From Komagataeibacter xylinus (GTDB lineage: Bacteria > Pseudomonadota > Alphaproteobacteria > Acetobacterales > Acetobacteraceae), in contig NZ_JARWSK010000004.1 of NCBI RefSeq assembly GCF_031081985.1, positions 398,187-462,186 on the forward strand: DNA of 64,000 bases, given 5' to 3'. Below the pieces are notes generated by a model, which was not told the origin of the DNA, made no database searches, and saw only the letters and a list, made by a program, of their open reading frames with translations. Made by a program: the position numbers and the translations under genes. This document shows positions 56,322-64,000 of this stretch, piece by piece (position 1 is the stretch's first letter; each line of letters opens with the position of its first letter).

Positions 56322-56525
56322 TCAGACGCCCACCATCACATCGGATGCCTTGATGATGGCGGTCGCCTTTTCACCAACCTTAAGGTTCAGTTCGGCCACG
56401 GCTTCATTCGTGATCGAGGCGGTAATGGTGCTGCCGCCCACATCAATCGTGACATGCGACGTGGTTGCACCTTTGGTAATGCCGGTAATCGTGCCTGCAA
56501 GCTGGTTACGTGCGCTGATTTTCAT
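56322..56525 (-). CDS. mop: Molybdenum-pterin/molybdate-binding protein (Mop, TOBE domain)
   Basis: The 67-residue product is a single Mop/TOBE domain: MKISARNQLAGTI at the start, TSHVTIDVGGSTITASIT in the middle and VIIKAS-type end (AIIKASDVMVGV). These proteins form hexamers that store molybdate. The ATG at 56525 follows AGGGAGAC; the longer frame from 56585 is rejected. No mod transporter is nearby. Confidence 0.93.
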   Translation of the reverse strand: MKISARNQLAGTITGITKGATTSHVTIDVGGSTITASITNEAVAELNLKVGEKATAIIKASDVMVGV

Positions 56526-56603
56526 CGTGTCAGTCTCCCTGGTGGCGTCACGGCTGGGTGTAGGCCCATAAGCCGCATCAATCAAATGGCAGCCGCAGTC
56601 GCG

Positions 56604-57581
56604 TCAGGCGAAGGCTTCATCCCACGTGCCCTGCGTCGCACCCCGGCTGTATTCGGTGGCGCGGTTTTCAAAGAAGTTGGTGTGCTCCACCGCGTTCATC
56701 ATTTCGTCAATCCACGGCAGCGGATTGCTCGGCACGTCATAGATCGGGCTGAGTTCGAGGCCGATCAGGCGGCGGTTGGCAATGAAGCGGATATACTGCT
56801 TGACCTCATCGGCGCTCAGCCCCTGCACCGGCCCCATGCGGAAGGCGAGGTCGATGAAGCGGTCCTCGTTGGTCACGATCTCGCGGCAGGCGGTGTGGAT
56901 GGCGGCAGCCACGGCGGGCTTGTCGATCTGGTGGCCGAATTCCTGCATGTAGGTCTTGAACAGGCGCGTGACGGATTCAACGTGCAGGCTCTCGTCGCGC
57001 ACCGACCACGTCACGACCTGGCCCATGCCCTTCATCAGGTTATGGCGCGGGAAGTTGAGCAGCATGGCGAACGAGGCGAAAAGCTGAAGCCCTTCGGTAA
57101 AGCCCGCGAACACGGCCATGGACAGCGCCGTGTTGTAGTGGTCGTTCATGTTGAAGCGCTTGAGGAACTCGTGCTTCGCGGCCATTTCCTCATATTCGAG
57201 GAAGGCGGCATATTCCGTCTCGGGCATGCCGATGGTGTCGAGCAGGTGGGAATAGGCGGCCTGATGGATGCTTTCCATGTTGGTGAACGCCGAGAGCATC
57301 ATGCGCACTTCGGTCGGTTTGAAGCGGGGCATGTACAGGTCGATATAGGCGTTCTCGACCTCGGTATCCTGCTGGGTGAACAGCCGGAAGATCTGGGTGA
57401 CCAGATAGCGCTCGGTTTCGGACAGGTTGTTGTTCCAGTCCTTCACGTCATCGCCCAGCGGAATTTCCTCGGGCAGCCAGTGCAACTGCTGCTGGGTCTG
57501 CCATGCCTCATACGCCCAGGGGTAGCGGAAAGGCTTGTAGACCGGGCTGGGCGAGAGAAGATTCGGTGTGTCTTTGCTCAT
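56604..57581 (-). CDS. nrdB: Ribonucleoside-diphosphate reductase subunit beta (class I)
   Basis: NrdB holds the diiron-tyrosyl radical that starts ribonucleotide reduction. The 325-residue protein keeps the ligand and radical pattern ESIHQAAY (Glu-x-x-His-x-x-x-Tyr), an early aspartate in TQQDTEVENAY, and the later DESLHVE ligands. The ATG at 57581 follows AAGGGACG; the frame from 57599 is less likely. No nrdA lies beside it, so the catalytic subunit must be elsewhere. Confidence 0.95.
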   Translation of the reverse strand: MSKDTPNLLSPSPVYKPFRYPWAYEAWQTQQQLHWLPEEIPLGDDVKDWNNNLSETERYLVTQIFRLFTQQDTEVENAYIDLYMPRFKPTEVRMMLSAFTNMESIHQAAYSHLLDTIGMPETEYAAFLEYEEMAAKHEFLKRFNMNDHYNTALSMAVFAGFTEGLQLFASFAMLLNFPRHNLMKGMGQVVTWSVRDESLHVESVTRLFKTYMQEFGHQIDKPAVAAAIHTACREIVTNEDRFIDLAFRMGPVQGLSADEVKQYIRFIANRRLIGLELSPIYDVPSNPLPWIDEMMNAVEHTNFFENRATEYSRGATQGTWDEAFA

Positions 57582-57679
57582 GAGTCGTCCCTTTGCCACA
57601 AAAACAGGAAGCCATTTTATCTGGGCCTACGGTTTAGAGGGCGGTTGCGTTCCATGCCAGCAGACATCTGTCAAATTTT

Positions 57680-57759
57680 AAAAGTTTTTGGTGAAGCTTT
57701 TTTCAAAAAGCTTCGAAGAATGCTGCTTTTTTGAAAAAATGCAGCACCCAAAAACTTTT
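57680..57759. repeat. Palindromic element, copy 3 (inverted orientation)
   Basis: Bounded by AAAAGTTTTTGG and CCAAAAACTTTT, the most perfect outer arms of the three copies. Inside are GAAGCTTTTTT/AAAAAGCTTC and TGCTGCTTTTTT/AAAAAATGCAGCA hairpins. Relative to copies 1 and 2 it is reversed. It lies between nrdB and the small lipoprotein gene, both on the minus strand. Confidence 0.85.
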
Positions 57760-57767
57760 TATTTTGG

Positions 57768-57920
57768 TCATGGTCTTTCATCGGCATGGGCCGAGGGGCT
57801 GGCGCGCAGGGGCGGTCCCTGTATGCCCTCATCATTATGGTGGCTCGGCTCGGGGCCATAACAGCCGGCAAGCAGCAGGGGCAGGAGCAGAATGGCGAGG
57901 GGGCAGGGGATCAGGCGCAT
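57768..57920 (-). CDS. Small putative lipoprotein, 50 residues
   Basis: The frame from ATG 57920 reads MRLIPCPLAILLLPLLLAGC, a lipoprotein signal peptide with lipobox LAGC, then a 30-residue hydrophilic tail rich in His, Pro and Ser. GGAGATC precedes the ATG. Mature length is only about 31 residues. Function is unknown. Confidence 0.65.
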   Translation of the reverse strand: MRLIPCPLAILLLPLLLAGCYGPEPSHHNDEGIQGPPLRASPSAHADERP

Positions 57921-58050
57921 CGTGATCTCCGGTGAATACCGGCTGAACGTGGCAGGCAGGCGGAAGTTTGGGCGGGCGTGCAATCCATTTTGTTTCCGCA
58001 TGCCGGTGCGATACACCGGGCGCGGACACAAGGCACGATGGGCAGGGTGA

Positions 58051-59322
58051 ATGCGTCACGTTGAGCAATGGATGCGCAGGATTGCAACCGGGCTGGTCAT
58101 GCCCATGCCCCTGCTGCTGCTTTATGCCCTTGCCCCTGCGGAAATTGCCATGACCACCGTGGCCGTCCTGTTCGTGGCCCACAGCCTGCTGAAGCGCGAC
58201 TGGACCTGGCTGCGGCAGGGCTGGGTGGCGGCGGCTGCGTTGCTGTGGGTGCAGATTGTGCTGGCCTCCCTCCTTGCCGGGCATGGCGTGATGCAGGCGA
58301 TCGCGTTCGTGCGGTATTTTGTCTTTGTCGCGGCCCTTCAGCACTGGGTTCTGCCCGATCCCCGCACGCGCCAGATGCTGGTCCGGGCTTATGGGGCCGT
58401 GGCCATATGGCTGGTGGCCGGGTGCTGGCAGCAATATCTGTGCGGGCGCAATTTCATGGGGTACGGACGCTGGGCGGATGGCGCGCTGCTCGGCCCGCTA
58501 TGGGCGCCACGCGCGGGGCATGCGCTGGTCATGACGGCGCTGCCGGGCCTGTTTCCGCTTGCGATTGACCGCGCGCGGCGCGAGGGCGCGCGGGGGCGGA
58601 TCATGGCCGGGGCGCTGCTGGTGGGGCTGGTGGTGACCATGGTCCTGATTGCCCAGCGCATGCCGCTTTTGCGCTTGCTGCTGGCCATGGGGCTGTGTGG
58701 CCTACTGGTGCCCCGCCTGCGCGCCGTGGTGGGGGTGACAGGCGTGCTGGGGGCGGGGGCCGTGGCCCTGTCGCCGCTGCTGGCCCCGCAGGCGTACCAT
58801 AAGCTGGTGCTCAACTTTGTCGCGCATATGCAGGGTTTTGCCGATAGCCCGTATGGCATGCTGTTCATCCGCGCGGGCGTGATGATCGAACGGCACCCCT
58901 GGTTCGGGCTGGGGTTTGACGGGTTCCGGCATGCCTGCCCCGATCCGGCGTATTTTCATGGCCTGCCTTGGCTTGGCGTGCGCGAAGGCGTGCATGGCGC
59001 GGCCGTGGGGTGCAACCTGCATCCGCATAATTTCTACCTGCTCATGGGCACCATGGGCGGCGTGCCGGCCATGGTGCTGTTTGCAGCCTTTGCCGCCTGC
59101 GTGCTGGCGCGGGCATGGAGGGGGCTTGGGGCTGCAACAGCCACGCGCGATCCGCAACGGCTGATGCTGGCGGTGGCGTGCGTGGTGGTACTGTGGCCGT
59201 TGCAGTCAACGAGTTCGTTCCTGACCCAGCCCACGGCGGGGTGGCTGTTCATGGCGATCGGCTGGGCGCTGGCCTGTGTTCCGCCTGCCTCTCATTTGCA
59301 ATCCATGCGCGGCAGGGACTAG
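58051..59322 (+). CDS. O-antigen ligase/polymerase-family membrane protein
   Basis: The 423-residue product has 10-12 predicted membrane helices and a large loop (about residues 265-330) with HPWFGLGFDGFRH and CNLHPHNFYLL, the Wzy_C/WaaL pattern in which the histidine-containing loop faces the periplasm. Such proteins join or polymerise surface polysaccharide. A flippase gene follows 169 bases later on the same strand, so both may serve one exopolysaccharide or LPS. No glycosyltransferases are nearby. Confidence 0.85.
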   Translation: MRHVEQWMRRIATGLVMPMPLLLLYALAPAEIAMTTVAVLFVAHSLLKRDWTWLRQGWVAAAALLWVQIVLASLLAGHGVMQAIAFVRYFVFVAALQHWVLPDPRTRQMLVRAYGAVAIWLVAGCWQQYLCGRNFMGYGRWADGALLGPLWAPRAGHALVMTALPGLFPLAIDRARREGARGRIMAGALLVGLVVTMVLIAQRMPLLRLLLAMGLCGLLVPRLRAVVGVTGVLGAGAVALSPLLAPQAYHKLVLNFVAHMQGFADSPYGMLFIRAGVMIERHPWFGLGFDGFRHACPDPAYFHGLPWLGVREGVHGAAVGCNLHPHNFYLLMGTMGGVPAMVLFAAFAACVLARAWRGLGAATATRDPQRLMLAVACVVVLWPLQSTSSFLTQPTAGWLFMAIGWALACVPPASHLQSMRGRD

Positions 59323-59491
59323 CCCCCGGAGCCTCGGCGCACTAGAGTGCCCGGCGCGGTCGGTCCGGATGCCCCTCCGGCCCGCGACCGTTCTTGAATC
59401 AAGGGAGCCTGCGCCATCGTTTCCCCCTGTTGTTCTGTAGGAACGTGTCCGGTTTCGCGCCGGGCGCGGGTATCTGTGCGTGTGGTGACCC

Positions 59492-60859
59492 ATGGCAACT
59501 GAATCGGGCGATGCGCTCAAGCGTATTTTTGGCAATACGGGCTTCCTGATCGCAGGCCGCGCGACCAATGCCATATGCAGCTTCCTCTACATCGCCTGGG
59601 CTGTGCGTGCATTGGGGCTGTCGCGCTTTGGCGTGCTCATGCTCGTCACCACGTTTGGCACCGCCATCTCGACCGCAACGCACCTGCAGTCATGGCAGCC
59701 GCTGCTGCATTATGGCACCGATCCCTTCACCAATGGCAGGCGGGCGCAGTTCTCGCGCGTGCTGGCGTTCTGCGTGCGGGCCGACTACCTCAGTGGCGGG
59801 GTAGGCTGGCTGGTGGGCACGCTGGGCGTGGCGCTGTTTGGCACCGCCATGGGCTGGCCTGCGGCTGATCAAGGGGCGGCGATGGTGTATATGACCACCA
59901 TCGCGTTCATGAATTTTTCCTGGTCGGCGGGCGTGTTCCGGCTGTGCAATACCTTCTGGCTGAACATGCTGGTTGACCTGTCGGGCACGCTGGTGCGCAC
60001 CGTGGGGTCGGGGCTGGGCTTCATGTACCATATGGGGCTGGATTATTACCTGCTGGTGTGGAGCATGACGCAACTGGCCATGTTCACCACCAGCACCGTT
60101 CTGGGCCTTGTGCAGTTGCGGCTGGCGGGCGGCATCCGCTTCAACCCGTTTGCCCGCCTGGCGAAAGGCGATGCGCCGGGCATCTGGCGCTTCACCCTTT
60201 CCACCAGCGGCAACCATGTGCTGAGTTCGGTTTTTAACCAGTTCGGCACGCTGCTCGTAGGCGGCCTGCTTGGGCCTGCCGATGCCGCCGTCTATCGCGT
60301 CTCGCGCCAGATTGGCGAAGGGATCGCCAAGCCCGCGCAACTCATGGTGCCTGCCCTTTACCCCGAATTCATCCGCCTGCGCGACAAACAGGACTGGTAC
60401 GGCATCAAGCGCGTGACCGTGCAGCTTTTCTTGACGATTGGCGGTTTTTCCGTAGCCCTCATGGGGGTGGCGATGCTGATGGGCAACATCCTGCTGACAT
60501 GGATGCTGCATGTGCACTGGCATGGTGGCCGCCACCTGATCATGCTCATGCTGGGCAGTGCCGTGCTGGGCCTGGGCATCGTGCCGCTCGAGCCGCTGCT
60601 GACCGTGATCGGGCAGGTCTCGCGCGTGCTTCGCGCCCGCATCATCGTCACCGTGACCTACCTGCCGCTGGTTTATGGCATGACCCGGCTGTGGCGGCTT
60701 GAGGGTGCGGCGGCGGCAGGCGTGGTGGCGGGGCTGATCATGTTTGGCATCTGCCTGCGCCCGGTGCTGGCCTGGTTTGGCCAGATGACGCCGGGCCGCG
60801 CGCCTTCCCCGCCCGCCACGGTGGAAACGCCGGGCGGGGAAGGCGGGACGGGGGCGTGA
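59492..60859 (+). CDS. Polysaccharide flippase (Wzx/MATE-like)
   Basis: The 455-residue protein has 12-14 membrane segments and the N-terminal pattern of polysaccharide-export flippases (NTGFLIAGRATNAICSFLY, ALGLSRFGVL). These move lipid-linked glycans across the inner membrane. The C-terminal 25 residues are Pro/Gly-rich. It is likely to work with the ligase-like protein just upstream. The stop lies inside a hairpin shared with the convergent receptor gene. Confidence 0.85.
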   Translation: MATESGDALKRIFGNTGFLIAGRATNAICSFLYIAWAVRALGLSRFGVLMLVTTFGTAISTATHLQSWQPLLHYGTDPFTNGRRAQFSRVLAFCVRADYLSGGVGWLVGTLGVALFGTAMGWPAADQGAAMVYMTTIAFMNFSWSAGVFRLCNTFWLNMLVDLSGTLVRTVGSGLGFMYHMGLDYYLLVWSMTQLAMFTTSTVLGLVQLRLAGGIRFNPFARLAKGDAPGIWRFTLSTSGNHVLSSVFNQFGTLLVGGLLGPADAAVYRVSRQIGEGIAKPAQLMVPALYPEFIRLRDKQDWYGIKRVTVQLFLTIGGFSVALMGVAMLMGNILLTWMLHVHWHGGRHLIMLMLGSAVLGLGIVPLEPLLTVIGQVSRVLRARIIVTVTYLPLVYGMTRLWRLEGAAAAGVVAGLIMFGICLRPVLAWFGQMTPGRAPSPPATVETPGGEGGTGA

Positions 60860-60871
60860 TGACCCGTCCCG
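60844..60871. terminator. Hairpin between convergent flippase and receptor genes
   Basis: CGGGACGGG (60844-60852) and CCCGTCCCG (60863-60871) form a perfect 9-bp stem with a 10-base loop. It overlaps the flippase stop and lies seven bases from the end of the receptor gene. T-runs are lacking. Confidence 0.45.
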
Positions 60872-60877
60872 ATCCCG

Positions 60878-63025
60878 TCAGAAGCTTGCCGTCAGGCTCA
60901 CATTGAACGACCGGCCCATGCCGGGCAGCGCGCGCAGGCTGCCGGTGGCGGCGTAATCGGCCAGCGACCAGCCGCCCAGCGGCAGTTCGTATTTCTGGTT
61001 CAGCACGTTGTCGATGCTGGCATCGAGCGTCATGTAGCGCCAGTGATACTGCCCGCCCAGCCCCAGCAGGGCATAGCCGGGGGTGCGGGGTTCGTTGCGC
61101 ACCCAGTCCACCGTGTCCTTGGCCTTGACGAAGGTCATCTCGACCCGGCCGCTCCAGTTCTTCCACCGTTCGTTCAGCGTGACGCTGCCATTGGTGGGCA
61201 TCTGGTGGTACAGCCCCGCGCCATTGGTCAGGTCCTGCCCGCGCACCCAGTTGAGGTTGGCCACGATCTCGCCCCGGCCAAAGCGGGCGTTCTGCCACAG
61301 CCGGTAATTGCCCGAGCCGTTGATGCCGTAGCTCTGGGCATTATGGTTGGCGAAGCCCAGCGTGTAGAACTGCCCTGCGCTGGCAAGGCGGTAGGCGTTT
61401 ATGTAGTCGTGGGTATAGGTGTAGTAGGGCTGGACCTTCAGGTCCCACCGGTCGCCATCGGGGTCGTGCCAGTCGGCGGTGATGGAGGCGGTATTGGCCA
61501 CCTCGGGCTTGAGGTCGGGGTTGCCGACATAGCCGTTGCCATCGCCAAACCAGTTGATCATGCTCGTGACCATGGCCGAGCGCCCCCAGGCATAGCGCTC
61601 ATACAGGTTGGGCGAGCGGGTCTTGCGGGCATAGCCGCCCTCGATGGTCAGGTCGCGGCGCGGCTTCCAGCGCACAAGGGCCGTGACATCGAAGTTCACG
61701 TCCGTCCGGCCCCGGTCGGTGGTGTTGAACGCATTGGCCGCCTTGATGTTGGCCATGTTCATCATGCTCATGGTGGACGAATAGCCCGATACCGGGCCGG
61801 TATTCATCATGACCAGATCATTGCGAAAGCCCAGCAGCGTGGTCACGCGCGGGGTCCAAGCGGTCTCCCACTCCACAAAATGGCCCAGCCGGTCGCGGTG
61901 GCCGTTATTGATGCTGTGATAGGTGTCCGGCCCCATCATCATGCTGCCCGCAACCGGCGGCCACCAGTCATTGAGCCCGGAATGGTCGAACGAACTGCCC
62001 AGGCGCAGGGTCTGGCCTTCCGCCAGGGGAATGGTGGCCTTGATGCTGTAGCCTGCCATGCGGGCATTGGTGTTCATGGGCATGTGGGTGGTCTTGGCGC
62101 GGTCGGGCAGGAAGTCCATCGCGTGGTCCTCGCGCTGCCAGTAGCCACGCGCCTCAAGCTCGCCCCAGCCGAACGTGCCAAGATACTTGCCGTTGACGAA
62201 GGTGGAGCGGTTGTTCGTCATGTCCATGTACTGGTTGGCGAAGCCCTCATGCGGGGTGTCCTGCTGGCCAAAGGTCAGGGCAAGCAGGTGGTTGCCCTTG
62301 TGCACGCCAAAGGTCACGGCATGGTTGTAGGTCAGGTAGCTCGTGGAGCGCACAAGCCCCGCATCCCCGCCGCCCTCATAGTCGCCCGCCTGTGCGTAGG
62401 AGGCATTGTAGCGCAGGCTGAACGTGTCATTCGCCACCGTCAGGCTGCCCGAGGCGCCATAGCCGCCGCCATTGCTGCGATAGGTGCCGGTGACATGCCC
62501 GGTCACGAGCACCTTGCCATGCTTCGCGAATTGCGGGTCCTTGCGTTCGACATCGATCGTGCCGCCGGTGCTGTCGCCGCCCATGCTGACGGGGGTTATG
62601 CCCGCTATGGCGGTGGCCGTGTCCACGCTGTCGGGGTCGATGAAGGACAGGGCGGGGTTCATGTGGTTGGGGCAGCCCGAGGCGATGCGCACGCCATCGA
62701 CCACGGTGGCCACGCGGTCATCGGCCATGCCGTTGAGCACGGGCAGGGAAGCGAGGCCGCCTGCGGAATACGTGCTGACACCGGGCTGGTTGCGAAACAG
62801 GCTGGCGGCATCGGGGCTGCTCAGGCTGGCTGCCGTGCGCTGCGCGGCGGAAGGGGACGCCGCCGAAAGCAGGCGGTCGCCCATGGGGGTGCTGTCCGCC
62901 ATATCCTCGATCGAGAGGCCGGGCAGGGTTACGGTTGTCTGGGCGCGCGCGCCCAGCGGGTGCAGGGAGGCTGCCAGCATGCAGCCGCCTGCGGCCACCG
63001 CGAGGGGGGTGGCCGTTTTTTTCAT
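60878..63025 (-). CDS. TonB-dependent outer-membrane receptor, OprC/NosA-like (copper)
   Basis: The protein of about 715 residues has a signal peptide (ending GARAQ), a plug domain (about 60-170) and a 22-strand barrel ending in FNVSLTASF. The plug carries CPNHM (Cys118-x-x-x-Met122), the Cu-binding pattern of OprC-type receptors, and the barrel has HMPM (314-317) and Met-rich loops (YMDM, SMMMG, MSMMNM). OprC/NosA family members import copper. ATG at 63025 is chosen; a GTG at 63034 is the alternative. A His-rich membrane protein gene lies upstream on the same strand, and a tonB gene is divergent. Confidence 0.88.
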   Translation of the reverse strand: MKKTATPLAVAAGGCMLAASLHPLGARAQTTVTLPGLSIEDMADSTPMGDRLLSAASPSAAQRTAASLSSPDAASLFRNQPGVSTYSAGGLASLPVLNGMADDRVATVVDGVRIASGCPNHMNPALSFIDPDSVDTATAIAGITPVSMGGDSTGGTIDVERKDPQFAKHGKVLVTGHVTGTYRSNGGGYGASGSLTVANDTFSLRYNASYAQAGDYEGGGDAGLVRSTSYLTYNHAVTFGVHKGNHLLALTFGQQDTPHEGFANQYMDMTNNRSTFVNGKYLGTFGWGELEARGYWQREDHAMDFLPDRAKTTHMPMNTNARMAGYSIKATIPLAEGQTLRLGSSFDHSGLNDWWPPVAGSMMMGPDTYHSINNGHRDRLGHFVEWETAWTPRVTTLLGFRNDLVMMNTGPVSGYSSTMSMMNMANIKAANAFNTTDRGRTDVNFDVTALVRWKPRRDLTIEGGYARKTRSPNLYERYAWGRSAMVTSMINWFGDGNGYVGNPDLKPEVANTASITADWHDPDGDRWDLKVQPYYTYTHDYINAYRLASAGQFYTLGFANHNAQSYGINGSGNYRLWQNARFGRGEIVANLNWVRGQDLTNGAGLYHQMPTNGSVTLNERWKNWSGRVEMTFVKAKDTVDWVRNEPRTPGYALLGLGGQYHWRYMTLDASIDNVLNQKYELPLGGWSLADYAATGSLRALPGMGRSFNVSLTASF

Positions 63026-63101
63026 GGAAGTCACTTTTCATGTCCTGAACGGAAAAACGAAAAACGCGCATGCCCGTAAGGGCCTGCGGCAGCGCGTGGG
63101 T

Positions 63102-63560
63102 TCAGGAGATGGAAGGTGGCCCGCAGGCCGGGGGCAGCCCCAGCGGAACAGGAGGGGGCGCGCGGGGCTGGCGGGGGGCATGCCGGTGGGCGGCCCATGC
63201 CATGGGCGGCAGGGGCAGGAAGGGCAGAACCACCAGCGCAAGGGCAGGCAGGTGCAGGAGCGGGCAGAGCGGGCAGCCTTCGGCATGGTCGTGGCCATGG
63301 GGGGCCGCGTTGCCATGCTGATGGGGCGCGTTCGCCATCACCATGTGGTGATGGGCAGGCGCTACGTGCCGGTCCGCCTGCATGGCGACGGGGGCAATAT
63401 CTATTCCCGTCAGCCGCATGATGGTGCCGCGCGGCAGTTCGCCGGGCAGGCTGCGGCTTTCAACCAGCAACTGGCCCCATAGCCCCAGGCACGCGCACAG
63501 CACCATGACCCAGCGGATCACAGGCATGTCATGCAGGAAGGGGTGGCGGGCTTGGCCCAT
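63102..63560 (-). CDS. His-rich membrane protein (DUF2946-like)
   Basis: The 152-residue product has an N-terminal helix (about 14-33), a His/Met-rich loop (HVAPAHHHMVM and HQHGNAAPHGHDH, residues about 65-92), a CPLC motif near 96 and a second helix (LPALALVVLPFLPLPPM), then a Pro-rich tail. The layout fits DUF2946 proteins found by metal-uptake genes. It is 76 bases upstream of the receptor gene and probably shares its transcript. ATG at 63527 is an alternative start. Confidence 0.7.
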   Translation of the reverse strand: MGQARHPFLHDMPVIRWVMVLCACLGLWGQLLVESRSLPGELPRGTIMRLTGIDIAPVAMQADRHVAPAHHHMVMANAPHQHGNAAPHGHDHAEGCPLCPLLHLPALALVVLPFLPLPPMAWAAHRHAPRQPRAPPPVPLGLPPACGPPSIS

Positions 63561-63666
63561 GATGGACAGGTTCTTTGCGGTTGTAGGATAAGGCGGTAAC
63601 AGGAGAGTGTTCTCGGAGGTCGGGGGCTATTTGTCAAATGACAAGGCAGCCCGCGCCCATGCCCCA

Positions 63667-64000
63667 ATGGATGGAAGCGTGCAGCAGCAGGACAGAACGG
63701 CAGGCCGGATTCTTGTCACGCCAACCGGCCCCGCCGGCTGGCGGCGCGGGCGGCTGCTTGCGGGCTGGGCCATCGTGGCCGCCGTGCTGGGCCATGGCCT
63801 GATTGCCGCGTGGCTGCTGCCCGCCCGCACGCCCGTGCCTGCGGCCCCGGCGGAAAAAAACAGCATTCAGGTCTTTTTTGACCAGCCCGGGGTTGCGCCG
63901 CCGCCCCAGGAGGCTACGCCACAGCCACAGCCACAGCCACAGCCACAGCCACAGCCACAGCCACAGCCACAGCCACAGCCACAGCCACAGCCACAGCCAC
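63667..64000 (+). CDS. TonB-like energy-transducing protein (partial, runs off the window)
   Basis: From the ATG at 63667 the frame reads a short cytoplasmic part (MDGSVQQQDRTAGR), one membrane anchor (LLAGWAIVAAVLGHGLIAAW, about residues 30-50) and the start of a Pro-Gln linker (repeated PQ). This is the plan of TonB; the C-terminal domain is outside the window. A TTG at 63631 after GGAGG is an alternative start. It is divergent from the receptor operon and probably serves it. Confidence 0.8.
   Translation, partial: MDGSVQQQDRTAGRILVTPTGPAGWRRGRLLAGWAIVAAVLGHGLIAAWLLPARTPVPAAPAEKNSIQVFFDQPGVAPPPQEATPQPQPQPQPQPQPQPQPQPQPQPQPQP
63919..64000 (+). repeat. CCACAG hexanucleotide tandem repeat
   Basis: At least 13 perfect CCACAG units run to the last base of the window. 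Each unit adds Pro-Gln to the TonB-like linker and keeps the frame, so slippage would alter linker length without breaking the gene. Confidence 0.95.

Noticed and set aside
56298..57734. 478-codon plus-strand frame opposite nrdB and mop
   Set aside because: An antisense shadow; NrdB and Mop motifs are complete on the minus strand.
63919..64000. CRISPR-like array
   Set aside because: Perfect six-base tandem units without spacers inside a coding linker; it is a microsatellite.

Overview
The window is GC-rich chromosomal DNA from an acetic acid bacterium (Alphaproteobacteria, Acetobacteraceae). A fused BcsA-BcsB cellulose synthase of 1547 residues points to Komagataeibacter or a close relative. 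The species is an inference; the alphaproteobacterial character of the housekeeping genes is not in doubt.

Layout. 1-6.4 kb: SUF iron-sulfur assembly operon (end of an Rrf2 regulator, sufB, sufC, sufD, sufS, sufU, sufT, sufA). 6.5-10.0 kb, minus strand: an RNA uracil methyltransferase, a DEAD-box helicase and a small CopD-like membrane protein. 10.2-18.6 kb: bifunctional NAD(P)HX repair enzyme, tRNA-Leu, then the protein quality-control block tig, clpP, clpX, lon and HU. 18.7-18.9 kb: tRNA-Val and tRNA-Asp. 19.2-33.0 kb: respiratory complex I operon nuoABCDEFGHIJKL-N followed by birA. nuoM is absent: nuoL and nuoN, both full length, are only 25 bases apart. 33.3-38.7 kb: RNase J, a short-form ProRS, and the LolCD lipoprotein exporter. 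38.7-40.4 kb: a lower-GC accessory patch with a GGCA microsatellite, an unknown gene, and two diverged paralogues on the minus strand, one frameshifted at a homopolymer. 40.5-48.2 kb: dnaE, metX-metW, nitroreductase, RhlE-like helicase. 48.7-53.3 kb: stand-alone fused cellulose synthase without bcsC, bcsD, bcsX or bcsY beside it. 53.3-56.0 kb: AT-rich accessory island with three decayed IS5-type transposase remnants, tRNA-Ser, an unknown 240-residue protein and a barstar-like protein. 56.1-57.9 kb, minus strand: a 56-residue protein, a molybdopterin-binding Mop protein, NrdB and a mini-lipoprotein. 58.1-60.9 kb: an O-antigen-ligase/polymerase-like protein and a flippase. 60.9-64 kb: a copper-type TonB-dependent receptor, a His-rich membrane protein, and the start of a divergent tonB gene that runs off the window inside a CCACAG repeat.

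How the parts relate. SUF supplies Fe-S clusters that the nuoB, E, F, G and I products need. Trigger factor, ClpXP and Lon form a folding and proteolysis unit. The metal-receptor, His-rich protein and TonB group looks like one copper-acquisition locus. Accessory DNA is confined to two lower-GC patches with immunity-protein-like content.

A palindromic repeat of about 80 bases occurs three times (6412, 35000, 57680), always outside genes near operon ends. Start codons were chosen from visible ribosome binding sites, family N-termini and overlap with the gene upstream; uncertain starts are stated in the entries.
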